DNA of 64,000 nucleotides from WJMT01 sp964624145 (GCA_964624145.1 CAZUXT010000010.1:20164-84163); one strand, 5' to 3'; numbered from the stretch's first letter, positions 34,130-43,982 are shown. Notes: generated from the sequence alone by a model not told the origin. A program made the numbers and translations.

Positions 34130-34219
34130 AGGGGGCTAAAAGTACCGTTTAAGCAGATGAAAAGGCGCTTTTTTCAACCTAACTTAATTATTATCAATAA
34201 TTTGCCATGGTCTGACCCC
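34130..34219. repeat. Dispersed repeat ending in GGTCnGACCCC, copy 1
   Basis: About 90 bp that aligns along its whole length with 41219-41307. Shared blocks in order are GGGCnnAAAA, TTTAAG, GAAAAAGGC, CTAACTTA, TATTATC, ATAATTT and TGGTC(T/C)GACCCC. The final GGTC-N-GACC is a palindrome. Confidence 0.55.
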
Positions 34220-34246
34220 AATAAACAAACAATTACTAAAATTGAG

Positions 34247-36427
34247 ATGAATAAGCCAACGAGAATCGATAAAACGACCCTATTCTTATTCGTTTTTATA
34301 CTACTTGGGCTTTCCGGTCTTTATGCCAAGGACCAAAAACACCTAGAACCGCTTATTCCTTATAAAACAGACGAACCTCCGGTCATCGATGGAAAACTGG
34401 ATGACCCGGTCTGGATAAAAGCCCCTAATGAGAGCGGATTTATCACTTATACTCCAGATTACGGCAAACCCATGGCCGATGATACTGTTGTCTATTATGC
34501 CTATGACCCAGAGAATCTCTATTTTGCGTTCCGCTGCTTTGACAGCGAACCTAACAAAATCAAGGCTTCAGTAAGCGCTAGAGACAAGATTAGCCCTGAT
34601 GACTGGATATGCATAAACCTGGACACCTTCAACGACCATCAATCTTTGTATGCGATCTACGTCAATCCATTCGGTGTTCAGATGGACTCCCGATTCGAGG
34701 GCGGGGATGAGGACTTTACCGTTGACATTGTATGGTACAGCGCCGGATTAATAGATGAACAGGGTTATTCCATTGAGGTTCGGATCCCTTTCAAGAGCCT
34801 CCGCTTAAGCCATACAAAACCAGTGGTTATGGGCGTCATCTTCGAGAGAATGATAAGCCGGAGAACGCAGGCCGGGACTTATCCGGAGTTTGACCCAGCC
34901 GTCGGACCGAACTTTCTTACCCAAACAAGACCTCTGGTCTTTGAGGACATAAAACACTACACACTGATTGAGGTCCTGCCAGCTGTGACCTACAGCCAAA
35001 CAAGTGAGGCTGAGGCCGGAAAACTGACATCAAAAGGAGGAGAAGGAGACCTCAGCCTGACCGCCAAATACGGCATCACATCACGTCTTGTTTTTGACGG
35101 CACATACAACCCGGATTTTAGCCAAGTAGAGGCAGATGCCGGCCAGGTCGACTTCAACCTTCGATATGCCCTGTATTATCCGGAAAAACGCCCTTTCTTC
35201 CTTGAGGGATTGGAAAAATTCAATTTCGGAGGCAGTCATTCCGGTGATCCCCTCGGGGAGGTGGTGCACACAAGAACTATTGTGAATCCGATCTTGGGTT
35301 TCAAGCTGAACGGGAAGATCGGCCCAAAAGATACCATCGCATCCATTTATGCCCTTGATGACCTTTCAGAGTACGCAACAGACGAAAGGGCCCACTTTGG
35401 GATTTTTCGGTATAAAAGGTCTTTGGCAGAAGACGGATTTATTGGAGGATTTTACACAGGAAGGGAAAGAACAAGCGGATTTAACCGTGTTGCTGGCGCT
35501 GACGGCCAGTTCCGAATCAATCCTTCCAGCATCCTTGGCTTTTACACCTTCTTCAGCCAGACTAAACCTGATGAAGAGCAAACCAGAAAGGACGGGCACG
35601 CCCTCAGTTTGCACTATTACTCCAGCACCCGCAACTGGATTGTCATGGCCGGACTTCAGGATATATCAAAGGATTTCCAGACGGAAACAGGCTATTTGAC
35701 ACGCAACGGGCTGACTTGGTTCCGCTCCGGAATTGTCCGTATGTTCTATCCCAAATCAAAGTTTCTTCTCCGCATTGATCCATTGGTGCATTTCTTCCTG
35801 ACCAGGGACAAATTCAGCCGTCTCTATGAATCTTACAGCTCATTTGATATCCGGTTCCTATTCAGCCGCAGTTCTTATATAATCATAGGAGGACTGTATG
35901 CCACAGAAATCTATCTCGGAGAAAAATTCGACGTCAGCCGTTTCCGTCTGAATGCAAGCAGCAACATCACTAAATCCTTTACCCTTAGTGCTTCTTACTA
36001 CTATCATGGAAAAATCCGGTATTTATCTGATCCTTATCAAGGGCAAGGAAACGATGCTTCCCTATCAATGAAGTTTTTGCCTTCCGAGAACCTGCACCTG
36101 GAACTCAGCGTCCTTTACTCTGATTTCTTCCGCCGACCTGACATGCAGAAAGAATACGACTATATGATCATCCGCAGTAAAAACACGTACCAGGTAAACA
36201 GATATCTCTTTTTCCGCGCCATTTTTGAGTACAATTCTTTCCATAAAACGCTTTTGACCGATTTTCTCGCCTCCTTCACCTACATCCCGGGAACTGTTAT
36301 CCACGTAGGCTATGGTTCGTTTTATGAAAAACTGGAATGGAGAGACGGAATAGAAAGACCTTCAGACAATTTTCTGGAAACAAGGCGGGGCTTTTTCTTC
36401 AAGGCTTCCTATTTATGGAGGTTCTGA
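34247..36427 (+). CDS. Outer-membrane CBM9-like plus DUF5916 protein
   Basis: The frame is open from 34157, but residue 31 of that frame (34247) begins a signal peptide (MNKPTRIDKTTLFLFVFILL) and lies beyond the repeat; 726 residues. Residues about 30-225 form a family-9 carbohydrate-binding-like domain (PPVIDGKLDDPVWIKA, YAYDPENLYFAFRCFD, GYSIEVRIPFKSLRL). The rest is the DUF5916 beta-barrel (FSQVEADAGQVDFNLRYALYYPEKRPFFLEG, then many amphipathic strands to the C-terminal aromatic WRF). The role is unknown; binding or uptake of glycans or peptides at the outer membrane is likely. A paralogue lies at 46632. Confidence 0.82.
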   Translation: MNKPTRIDKTTLFLFVFILLGLSGLYAKDQKHLEPLIPYKTDEPPVIDGKLDDPVWIKAPNESGFITYTPDYGKPMADDTVVYYAYDPENLYFAFRCFDSEPNKIKASVSARDKISPDDWICINLDTFNDHQSLYAIYVNPFGVQMDSRFEGGDEDFTVDIVWYSAGLIDEQGYSIEVRIPFKSLRLSHTKPVVMGVIFERMISRRTQAGTYPEFDPAVGPNFLTQTRPLVFEDIKHYTLIEVLPAVTYSQTSEAEAGKLTSKGGEGDLSLTAKYGITSRLVFDGTYNPDFSQVEADAGQVDFNLRYALYYPEKRPFFLEGLEKFNFGGSHSGDPLGEVVHTRTIVNPILGFKLNGKIGPKDTIASIYALDDLSEYATDERAHFGIFRYKRSLAEDGFIGGFYTGRERTSGFNRVAGADGQFRINPSSILGFYTFFSQTKPDEEQTRKDGHALSLHYYSSTRNWIVMAGLQDISKDFQTETGYLTRNGLTWFRSGIVRMFYPKSKFLLRIDPLVHFFLTRDKFSRLYESYSSFDIRFLFSRSSYIIIGGLYATEIYLGEKFDVSRFRLNASSNITKSFTLSASYYYHGKIRYLSDPYQGQGNDASLSMKFLPSENLHLELSVLYSDFFRRPDMQKEYDYMIIRSKNTYQVNRYLFFRAIFEYNSFHKTLLTDFLASFTYIPGTVIHVGYGSFYEKLEWRDGIERPSDNFLETRRGFFFKASYLWRF

Positions 36428-36486
36428 GGTCCTTTTTCCCTATACGCATCCTTTTATGATATTCTCCTCTTTCTGTCGGTTTCTTG

Positions 36487-36516
36487 TTGACCGGACGTAA
36501 TTTTTGTGTGTATTAT
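36487..36516 (+). promoter_or_regulatory. Promoter module, copy 2 of 3
   Basis: TTGACC (36487-36492), 18 bp, TATTAT (36511-36516), then ATTCGATAAAT and CGCTTAGAGGG. The leader to 36634 resembles that at 62234-62365. It precedes the methyltransferase gene, whose SD AAGGAGG lies at 36619-36625. Confidence 0.65.
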
Positions 36517-36634
36517 ATTCGATAAATTCGCTTAGAGGGCGAAAATTTAATGAAATCGGGGAAAAATGAGCCATAACAGAAAAACTAAATCCTTATCTTT
36601 GTATATAGGAGTTAATTAAGGAGGTACTAATAAA

Positions 36635-37264
36635 ATGAACAACCAGAAGGAAAAGCTCTCACAACCTGGGCTGCCCAGAGGATTTGTTGGCTGGATTGTT
36701 GCTTGGATGATGCCGCTGCCTCACAGCATAATATATAGGCGTGTATCCAAGGTCCTTAACTTGCAGCCTGAAGATGACATCATTGATATTGCCTGCGGGA
36801 GCGGATATTTCCTCAAAAGATATGCATCTCACGTTCATAGTGTGGCCGGCCTTGATCTTTCTCATATCCAGGTTAAAATGGCAAAACGCAAACTCAGAAA
36901 GCGTATTGCCGAAGGAACAGCAGAGATTATGCAGGGCAATGCATCGCAACTTCCCTGGAATGATAACAGGTTCAGTGTCGCTACCACAATGGGTAGTTTC
37001 ATCGGATTTCCTAAACCTTTAGAGTCATTAAAGGAAATATATCGCGTGCTGCGCCCTGGAGGACGAACAGTCGTTAGCATAGAGTACAATGCTGAAGACG
37101 GAAAGGACCATTCGAAGGAGGTTGAAAAACATGGGATGCATGTCTGGACTGAAGACCAGGTTCGGACGATGATGAAAGATGCTGGATTTTCAGAGATTTC
37201 CATCACCTATGACAAAGGACTTGGGATGTCTCATATGATGTTCGCGTGTGGGATGAAAAAATAG
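36635..37264 (+). CDS. SAM-dependent methyltransferase
   Basis: This 209-residue class I methyltransferase shows motif I as DDIIDIACGSGYFLKRYA, the acidic end of strand 2 in VAGLDLSHIQ, QGNASQLPWNDNRFSVATTMGSFIGF, and LRPGGRTVVSIE. It belongs to the UbiE/Methyltransf_11 group; the substrate is not evident. It is followed after 3 bp by the subtilase gene, so the two are co-transcribed. The SD is strong (AAGGAGG, 9 bp from the ATG). Confidence 0.88.
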   Translation: MNNQKEKLSQPGLPRGFVGWIVAWMMPLPHSIIYRRVSKVLNLQPEDDIIDIACGSGYFLKRYASHVHSVAGLDLSHIQVKMAKRKLRKRIAEGTAEIMQGNASQLPWNDNRFSVATTMGSFIGFPKPLESLKEIYRVLRPGGRTVVSIEYNAEDGKDHSKEVEKHGMHVWTEDQVRTMMKDAGFSEISITYDKGLGMSHMMFACGMKK

Positions 37265-37267
37265 AAA

Positions 37268-38671
37268 ATGACCAAAAGACGGCGCAGATTTTTTTCCTTT
37301 ATACTGATTTTTCTTTTATCATGTTCTTTTCTCCCTCCACAACAAAAAATGGACTCCAAATCATTCAACCAGATTTATAAGCGCGGAAAAGCCTACTTTT
37401 ATAAAGCCCTCGAAAAGTACGCTCCAGAGTTTGAACTCGACCCAAAAGATGAAAAAGCACTCAGAGAAGCTGAGAAAAAATTTCCGAGATTATACAACCA
37501 TTTGATGAACTTTTATTTCCACGCGGAGTCAAGCGAAAGAACAGAAGAAGGGAAGTTCCCCTCATTCATATTGAGCCTTTCTGTGAATATGGCCAAAGAG
37601 CTGCTGCAGTCTGTCTCCCTAAAGTACCTCCAAAAAGACCCATCTCCTCTGAATTCAATCCTGATATCAGCCGGATACTATTCAAGAAAAAACATTCCTG
37701 ATTTCAGAATGTTTTTCAGATCCATGTCCCGGGTTCTCCGATCTCAATGGACGCTTGATGAGGCAAACCTAAGAAAAGCCCACAAAAGGACAAAAGGAGA
37801 AGGAATCACTATTGCCGTTGTTGATTCCGGTGTCGATTCGACCATCAAAGAAATCAACGCCAATATTGGAAAATGGAAAAACTTTTTAGATGCCTCTAAA
37901 CCTATAAACGATAAAGGCAGATTCCCCTATGACTGGGGAGGCCACGGCACATCTGTCGCAACCTTGATCTACCAGGCAGCTCCTAGGGCTAAAACAATGG
38001 TCATAAAAATTCATGATAACGTACAGATGCACACGGTGCCTCCCAGCAGATGGACCTGGTATCTTGTCTCATCAGGGATCATATGGGCCGTGCAGAATGG
38101 AGCGGACATCATAAGCCTCAGTGTGTCGGTAAACAAAGATCTTGAGCCAATCAAAAAAGCCTGCAAGCTGGGCTGGGAAAAAAATGTAATCTTGATCACT
38201 CCAATGGGAAATGCTTTTGAAGAAAATGATGAAAACTCGGTTTTTTACCCGGCTTCCTATCCCTGGACCATAGCCGTTGGTGGAGTTGAAAAAAAAGACG
38301 GAACTCTCAGTGTCTGGGAATTCTCTTCTTCCGGAGATTATATCGATGTCGTAGCCCCGGCATCCGGAATCATAGGTGAAACTCCATCCTATATAGAAGA
38401 CCCGGGCCCTCCTAAGATTTTTTACGGGAACTCATTAGCCGTCCCCATAGTGGCCGGAGCGGCCGCTCTGGTTCTCTCAAGCATGGATGAAAAAACAAAA
38501 GAAGAGCTGAAAAAAGAACCGGGAAAACTGGTTGAGACCATAAGGCAGATTCTGAGAGAATCCTCATCCAATGAAAAACTGGGCTTCAGTAAGCCAAATC
38601 CTGTATCAGGTTATGGGCTCATAGATGGTGACAAGGCAGTGCGTCTGGCTAAACGCTTAACGATTGACTGA
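37268..38671 (+). CDS. Subtilisin-like serine protease (S8), lipoprotein
   Basis: This 467-residue protein starts with a lipoprotein-type signal MTKRRRRFFSFILIFLLSC, so Cys19 is the likely lipidated residue. An N-terminal region (20-165) resembles neither known propeptides nor other domains that I recognise. The S8 domain carries the triad: Asp in ITIAVVDSGVDS, His in WGGHGTSVATLI, Ser in FYGNSLAVPIVAGAAAL (GNS in place of the usual GTS), and the oxyanion Asn in ITPMGNAFEEN. It is presumably anchored in the envelope and acts in the periplasm. It is the second gene after the methyltransferase. Confidence 0.9.
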   Translation: MTKRRRRFFSFILIFLLSCSFLPPQQKMDSKSFNQIYKRGKAYFYKALEKYAPEFELDPKDEKALREAEKKFPRLYNHLMNFYFHAESSERTEEGKFPSFILSLSVNMAKELLQSVSLKYLQKDPSPLNSILISAGYYSRKNIPDFRMFFRSMSRVLRSQWTLDEANLRKAHKRTKGEGITIAVVDSGVDSTIKEINANIGKWKNFLDASKPINDKGRFPYDWGGHGTSVATLIYQAAPRAKTMVIKIHDNVQMHTVPPSRWTWYLVSSGIIWAVQNGADIISLSVSVNKDLEPIKKACKLGWEKNVILITPMGNAFEENDENSVFYPASYPWTIAVGGVEKKDGTLSVWEFSSSGDYIDVVAPASGIIGETPSYIEDPGPPKIFYGNSLAVPIVAGAAALVLSSMDEKTKEELKKEPGKLVETIRQILRESSSNEKLGFSKPNPVSGYGLIDGDKAVRLAKRLTID

Positions 38672-38699
38672 TACCAGGAACCAAAATCCACCCAAATAT

Positions 38700-41060
38700 C
38701 TATTCATATTTCAGACTATCGGCCGGATTTGCCAAAGCCGATTTCATTGTCTGTGATGAAACAGTAAGAAAAGCTATTAAGAGTGTAAAAACGGCTGTCA
38801 GGATGAACACTCCGGCCCCGATGGCCACCGGATAAGAATAAACATAGTGAATAAGCGACCTCATCATAAAATAAGCAAGAGGTATGGCGATCACGTTGGC
38901 TATGATCACTAATTTCATGAAATCTTTGGTAAGCATCCTGACAATTCCTGAAGAAGAAGCCCCCAGTACCTTTCTGATTCCGATTTCTTTTGTTCGGCGT
39001 TCTACAGAATAGGATGACAGCCCGAATAATCCCAGACAAGACAGCAAAATAGCCAGTGCCCCAAGAGTTCCTGTCATTTCTGAGGTTTTATCCCCTTGAA
39101 AAACATCAAAGAAAGCATTCTCCAGAGTGACATATTCAAAGGGAAGATCGGGAACAATAGTGTTCCACCTCTCCCTTATGAATTCAACCACATGGGGAAG
39201 ATTCTCCTGATGGGGATACCTGACAAGCAAATAATTCAACTCATCTGAGCCCAAATACAGCAGGGCTGGTGAAATTTTTTCCAGCATGATCGATTTAAAA
39301 TGGAAATCCCGGACAACTCCGATAACGGTTCCTTCTCTATCTCCCATAACAAGCTGCTTTCCCACCGGATCTTTCCACTGAAGGTATTGTGCACCTGTTT
39401 CACTAAGGATGAAGCTGCCAGCATCTGAATATTGGCGCGAGAAACTTCTTCCCTGGACAACATTGAGATCAAGCATCTCAATAAAACCATAGTCGACACT
39501 ATAGGCATTCATATTAAAGGCATCTTCCTCAAGGAAGCCCTCAGGCAAGACCTGCCGTTCTGTATTCCATTCAATGGGAAGAGCGGACGACGCAGAGACA
39601 GAGACAATATCTTTATTTCGCACCAACTCATTTTTCAATATATCCAGTGAATCGCCTGCTTGATTACCCAGAGAAACAGCAATAATATTGGTCCTGTCAT
39701 AACCGAGATCAATATTCAGATTGTGACGGGACTGCTTTATGCTTATGACCGTCATCAGTATTAAAATGGCGGAAAATGTGAATTGAACGATAACCAGGGC
39801 TTTGCGGAACCGGCTCCCTTTTTTCCCTGTTATTAGCCTTCTGTTGAAGACCTGAACCGGTTTAAAAGTTGATAAATAAAATGCCGGGTAACTTCCTGCA
39901 AAAAACCCTGTTAGAATGGTTACACAAAAAATCAAGATCAGCACATGAGGATTGCCCCAGATAGCAATATCAAAGACAGAACCCAGATATGCAGCAAACA
40001 CTGGTCTCAAAAGCTCATATAATAGGATCGCGGCAGGCATTGAGATTAAAGCCATGAGCGTGGATTCGCCCAGAAACTGTTTTATAACCTGGCTTCTCTT
40101 CGCCCCCACAACCTTCCTTATGCCAACCTCGTGAGCACGAGTGACATACCGTGCAGTGGATATATTCATAAAATTGATACAACCGATTATCAAAATCAGA
40201 ACAGCAACGACCCAAATAGTGACATAACTGATCTGACCTCTGCCCCAATAACAATCAATCTCTCCAGATCCCAGGTAAAAATCCAACAGTGGATGGAGGT
40301 AATACCCTTTAGGGGATTCCTGAGCATCCGGATAATATTTGTTGATAAAAAGAGAAAGCTTCTCTTCAAGGTTTGTTGGTTCTGATCCTTCAGAAAGAAG
40401 CAGGAAAGTGGCTTGGTTGTCCGTTTCCCAATCGTTCTCCCAGTCATACAAAGTACGTGCTGTTTCCATGGAGACGAGGAAGTCAAATTGGATCGATGAA
40501 TCATAGGAAACATTTTCGATGACCCCGGTCACTACCACATCGGCTTCTTTATTCAGCGACAGGGTCTTTCCCAAAGGATCCTCATCTCCAAAATATTTAA
40601 AAGCTGAATCCTCGGTCAGAATGATAGAATTGGCTCCCAAGAGCGCCATATCCTTTTCTCCGGTAATCATTTTAAATGAAAAAATGGATAAAAAATCAGC
40701 ATCGATAAATCTTACCCCATTTTCATAAAAAACTTTGTCATTATATCTGACTATCATTCTGCCGGGTGGAAAAAACCTCGCAGCCTTTTCTATCTCCGGA
40801 AATTCAGACACCAAGGCAGGCATGAGTGGTGCCGGAGTAATAGCGGAATGCTGCCCCTCGCTCCCAGGAAGGATTTGGACAACAGCATAGATTCTGTCTG
40901 CGTTTTTATGAAAAGAATCAACGCTTGAAGTAAAATCAACAACCAAAGAAAACATGATAAATATGCATAATCCCAATATGAGACCTGACATCATGATAAA
41001 GGAATGAACTTTCTGTCTTTTGATATTCCTCAAGGCGATCTTTATGTAATTTTTAAGCAT
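38700..41060 (-). CDS. Duplicated orphan FtsX/MacB-type permease
   Basis: This 786-residue inner-membrane protein begins directly with the permease half (MLKNYIKIALRNIKRQKVHSF) without a prefix domain. It has two MacB-like periplasmic cores and two FtsX blocks marked by HEVGIRKVVGAKRSQVIKQF and TKEIGIRKVLGASSSGIVRM, ending NPADSLKYE. An SD GAGGAG precedes the ATG. Unlike the permeases at 30884 and 59155 it has no PadR gene. It is convergent with the subtilase gene. Confidence 0.9.
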   Translation of the reverse strand: MLKNYIKIALRNIKRQKVHSFIMMSGLILGLCIFIMFSLVVDFTSSVDSFHKNADRIYAVVQILPGSEGQHSAITPAPLMPALVSEFPEIEKAARFFPPGRMIVRYNDKVFYENGVRFIDADFLSIFSFKMITGEKDMALLGANSIILTEDSAFKYFGDEDPLGKTLSLNKEADVVVTGVIENVSYDSSIQFDFLVSMETARTLYDWENDWETDNQATFLLLSEGSEPTNLEEKLSLFINKYYPDAQESPKGYYLHPLLDFYLGSGEIDCYWGRGQISYVTIWVVAVLILIIGCINFMNISTARYVTRAHEVGIRKVVGAKRSQVIKQFLGESTLMALISMPAAILLYELLRPVFAAYLGSVFDIAIWGNPHVLILIFCVTILTGFFAGSYPAFYLSTFKPVQVFNRRLITGKKGSRFRKALVIVQFTFSAILILMTVISIKQSRHNLNIDLGYDRTNIIAVSLGNQAGDSLDILKNELVRNKDIVSVSASSALPIEWNTERQVLPEGFLEEDAFNMNAYSVDYGFIEMLDLNVVQGRSFSRQYSDAGSFILSETGAQYLQWKDPVGKQLVMGDREGTVIGVVRDFHFKSIMLEKISPALLYLGSDELNYLLVRYPHQENLPHVVEFIRERWNTIVPDLPFEYVTLENAFFDVFQGDKTSEMTGTLGALAILLSCLGLFGLSSYSVERRTKEIGIRKVLGASSSGIVRMLTKDFMKLVIIANVIAIPLAYFMMRSLIHYVYSYPVAIGAGVFILTAVFTLLIAFLTVSSQTMKSALANPADSLKYE

Positions 41061-41184
41061 GAATGACTCCTCAGTGTATTTAAACTCATATCAACTGGAT
41101 ATATAGCAAGAATTGTGCCACCTCCACTTCTAGAGAGAACAAATCCTTTTTAACTTATTTTGATAACAATGTCTGTATCAGAAT

Positions 41185-41199
41185 GGACATCAGATGTCC
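41185..41199. promoter_or_regulatory. Perfect 15-bp palindrome GGACATC-A-GATGTCC
   Basis: Arms of 7 bp (41185-41191 and 41193-41199) flank one central A, about 125 bp upstream of the permease ATG. The ACAT/ATGT halves resemble PadR-type half-sites, but no regulator gene is adjacent. It is a candidate operator. Confidence 0.45.
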
Positions 41200-41218
41200 G
41201 ATAATGAACGTTATAAGA

Positions 41219-41307
41219 GAGGGCCCAAAACCCCATTTAAGAGGGAAAAAAGGCAGTTTTGTTAAACTAACTTATGTATTATCCATAATTTACTCTGGTC
41301 CGACCCC
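41219..41307. repeat. Dispersed repeat ending in GGTCnGACCCC, copy 2
   Basis: It aligns with 34130-34219 over about 90 bp with small differences. It ends in TGGTCCGACCCC. Neither copy contains a coding frame. Confidence 0.55.
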
Positions 41308-41416
41308 TACCAGGTTGCCTGCTAGGCTTTGAGCTGTTCTTGACTCACTCTTATATAATTGTAAACGGTTAAAAATTGACTGATGCCTTTAAAAGGCACG
41401 TTGAGATATCTTATCC

Positions 41417-43846
41417 TTATCTGTAGAGAATGAGCTCTCTGGATTCATAGGGGACGGGATAAGCTGTGATATAGGCTTCCGGCTTGAATTGATTTTTCCC
41501 GTTTTCAAGCACCAGAATAAATACCTCCATATTTTTCCCTTCCCAGGCTTTTTTTAAAGGTATGTAATACGTGTAGTGGCTTTCCTTTTCTTCATTATAA
41601 TACTCCCAGGTGTTGCTCGGATAGGAGACAGCCCTGTCCGGCGCACCCACGAACCGGCCGTCAACCCTGGCCGCCACATAAGCCCCTTCACTCCCGTGCT
41701 CTCCTTTAAGGGCAACAGCCAGATAGCTTACCTTGCAAATCTCATCCAGCACAAAGGAGGAAGACCAGGCCGCAACAGCCGGATTTTCTTCATACGGGAA
41801 AAACAGGTTTGACGCACGCCAGAGAGACCGGTCCAGACTTTTCCCGTCTCTGTATCCCTCGATTTCAGCGATCCTTCGGGGCGCTCCTTTAATGCGTACA
41901 TACCGGACCGGTATATCCTCGGTCATTCTGGCTATGGCGATGGTCCCTTTGCCCTCCCAATGACCTACGGGAGTCCAGTTCATCAGATCCGAAGAAACCT
42001 CTGCCGCATTGTTTTCACCGAAATGGTGAAGGTCCGGATTGATGTCATGCTCATACTTGCTCCTGATTTTAATGACCAGCCTGTCCAAACGGATGGGCTT
42101 GCCAAAATCAATTCTTAAAGCCCGGCCCTCCAGCCTTGCAATGAAAAAAGTGTGGAGATCCCCGTCAAAGAGGTTCTTATCCCAGATGCCTCGGTTTGCG
42201 AACATGGGCTGTTCGAAAAAGACTTTCCGTGCCCGTTCCACTTGCGGTATTCGGGTCGGCCCTGAGCGAAGAAGCGAACGGACCTCCAGGGCATTGCTGT
42301 CAGCAGCAAAGCAGGTAGATTCATAGAGCGCTTCCGCATCTGCCGGCACTGCACAGGGCCTGAATCCATCCAGTTTTCTATGCCACCTATTTTTAAGGGG
42401 AGTCCCCGGAAATTCGAACTGTATCTCTTTTCCTTCCACAAGGTCAGGACAATTTCGGCCGTCCAATGTGCAGCGGGCAAACCTTTGTCCTCCTGAAGCA
42501 AGATTGATTCGGGCCTGAGCCCCGGGAAAACCCAAAAGTTTGAGTATGACCGGTTTTCCTTCCACATCCCTCACCACTTCATAGTCACATCCTGTAATCC
42601 CTATTTCTGTACAGGGCTTTGCGGTGGCCATGAGAAGACAGGAGCGGAAGGGCAGAACTTTGACTTCAACTTTCGAGCCGGGCTTAAAAGGACCGTAGAT
42701 CCTTTCTGACGGATGAAATTGGCGCAGCTCAATCTGTCCCTTTGTTTCTAGTCCGATGGATCCATCCAGTCTGATGGCATATGTCACAGGTTCCCAGGTA
42801 AGATTTCGCAGGGTGATAAACCGGGTGCTGTCATCCCCTCTGGAGACCGCATGAGGCCCGAAGTCTTTTTCAGGTAAGACCATTCCGTTGACCAGAATAT
42901 CTCGAAACCGGCGGTGGAGGTTAAAAAGACGCGCCATTTTCGGAAACTCATCATCCCTCAGCAGCCAGGGATTGCCGTAGATTTCCGGAGCCATGAGAAG
43001 GCAGCGGTTAAACGCCTGAAGTACCAGGTCATCCTCCCAGAAATCCAGGCAGGACGAGAGGCAAACGCCGTGGTCCTCCATCATTCGGTCCAGTCCGGGG
43101 GGCACCTCCCTGGAAAGGGCTCCGGCTCTGTGGTGAGGAGCGGTCCGGGTGTTGCTGCTGAACACATCGATATAGGTCTCAACTCCCTCCCATAAAAACG
43201 TGGTGGCGCACGGTTCGGCCTTTCCCAGTTCGACACGGTGGTTAGCCACGATCAAGTCCGGGCAGTATTGGCGGCACTCCCGGATGGTTTTTATAAAAGC
43301 GTCCTGTTTTTCAGGCCTCAGTCCTCCGGCCACCGCATCGATCTTGAAGAGCTTGAAATGATAATCGCGGCACAGTTTGACCAGAGCGTCCCTCCGGGCT
43401 TTTTCTTCATCCGGCGTTATACCGAATCCGTCAGGACCCATCCATATCCCGAGACGGCAGCCGAATGATCCCGCTTTTTTATAAATAGGATCAAAACCGC
43501 GGGGAAACTGTTTCTTAAATTCATCAGAATCCAGTGTTCCCCAGTGGTCTGGGATCAACCGCCCCACTCCGGCCGTATAAGGTCCGTCATCCAGATTCCC
43601 GACATCCAGGGAATATATATCCAGCGACATTCCGTACTCCTCGTGGAGCCATTTGAAAAATTCCAGCTGGGTCAGTGTCTGTTCTTCGGTTGAGCCCTCA
43701 TACTGACTGCTGATCCAGTCAAAGTAGAACGCCTGCGAAGGCGTTGTTTTATCTATATCGGATGGTTTTTTTGGCGGGAAGATCCCCGAAAAAACCAGCG
43801 CTGTGAAAAGAACCGAAAAAAGACCCATAAAATAAATTTTTCTCAT
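41417..43846 (-). CDS. Exported GH36-like glycoside hydrolase with discoidin-type domain
   Basis: The frame is open from 43906, but the ATG at 43846 has AGAGGG upstream and starts a signal peptide (MRKIYFMGLFSVLFTALVFSG); 809 residues. The barrel domain resembles alpha-galactosidase family GH36/GH27: FYFDWISSQYEG, FGCRLGIWMGPDGFG, and FKLFKIDAVAGG, with Asp in KID as the likely nucleophile. A later part (about 550-680) with IRLDRLVIKIRSKYE and VRYVRIKGAPRRIAEIEGY resembles an F5/8-type carbohydrate-binding domain. The linkage cut is not predictable. A promoter was not found. Confidence 0.78.
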   Translation of the reverse strand: MRKIYFMGLFSVLFTALVFSGIFPPKKPSDIDKTTPSQAFYFDWISSQYEGSTEEQTLTQLEFFKWLHEEYGMSLDIYSLDVGNLDDGPYTAGVGRLIPDHWGTLDSDEFKKQFPRGFDPIYKKAGSFGCRLGIWMGPDGFGITPDEEKARRDALVKLCRDYHFKLFKIDAVAGGLRPEKQDAFIKTIRECRQYCPDLIVANHRVELGKAEPCATTFLWEGVETYIDVFSSNTRTAPHHRAGALSREVPPGLDRMMEDHGVCLSSCLDFWEDDLVLQAFNRCLLMAPEIYGNPWLLRDDEFPKMARLFNLHRRFRDILVNGMVLPEKDFGPHAVSRGDDSTRFITLRNLTWEPVTYAIRLDGSIGLETKGQIELRQFHPSERIYGPFKPGSKVEVKVLPFRSCLLMATAKPCTEIGITGCDYEVVRDVEGKPVILKLLGFPGAQARINLASGGQRFARCTLDGRNCPDLVEGKEIQFEFPGTPLKNRWHRKLDGFRPCAVPADAEALYESTCFAADSNALEVRSLLRSGPTRIPQVERARKVFFEQPMFANRGIWDKNLFDGDLHTFFIARLEGRALRIDFGKPIRLDRLVIKIRSKYEHDINPDLHHFGENNAAEVSSDLMNWTPVGHWEGKGTIAIARMTEDIPVRYVRIKGAPRRIAEIEGYRDGKSLDRSLWRASNLFFPYEENPAVAAWSSSFVLDEICKVSYLAVALKGEHGSEGAYVAARVDGRFVGAPDRAVSYPSNTWEYYNEEKESHYTYYIPLKKAWEGKNMEVFILVLENGKNQFKPEAYITAYPVPYESRELILYR

Positions 43847-43953
43847 CGTCACTTCCCTCTTTCCATGAATCCAGCCCATTTTCTCACGGCAAAAAACATC
43901 TGTCAACGACAGACAAAGAAAGCTTGCTGGCTCGAAATCTGGTATGGTTCAAC

Positions 43954-43982
43954 TTGACCGGAGCAGCCGGCTGTGGTATTAG
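43954..43982 (+). promoter_or_regulatory. Promoter of the SpoIIE phosphatase gene
   Basis: TTGACC (43954-43959), 17 bp, TATTAG (43977-43982), with a start site expected near 43989. This argues against the GTG at 43973 as start codon, since that would lie upstream of the transcript. Confidence 0.5.

Larger units (their letters stand above)
41061..41416. other. Gene-free stretch with a palindrome and a dispersed repeat
   Basis: This 356-bp region lies upstream of the leftward permease and downstream of the GH36-like gene. It holds the 15-bp palindrome at 41185-41199 and the repeat at 41219-41307. I see no open frame with a start signal, RNA gene or clear terminator in it. Confidence 0.6.
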
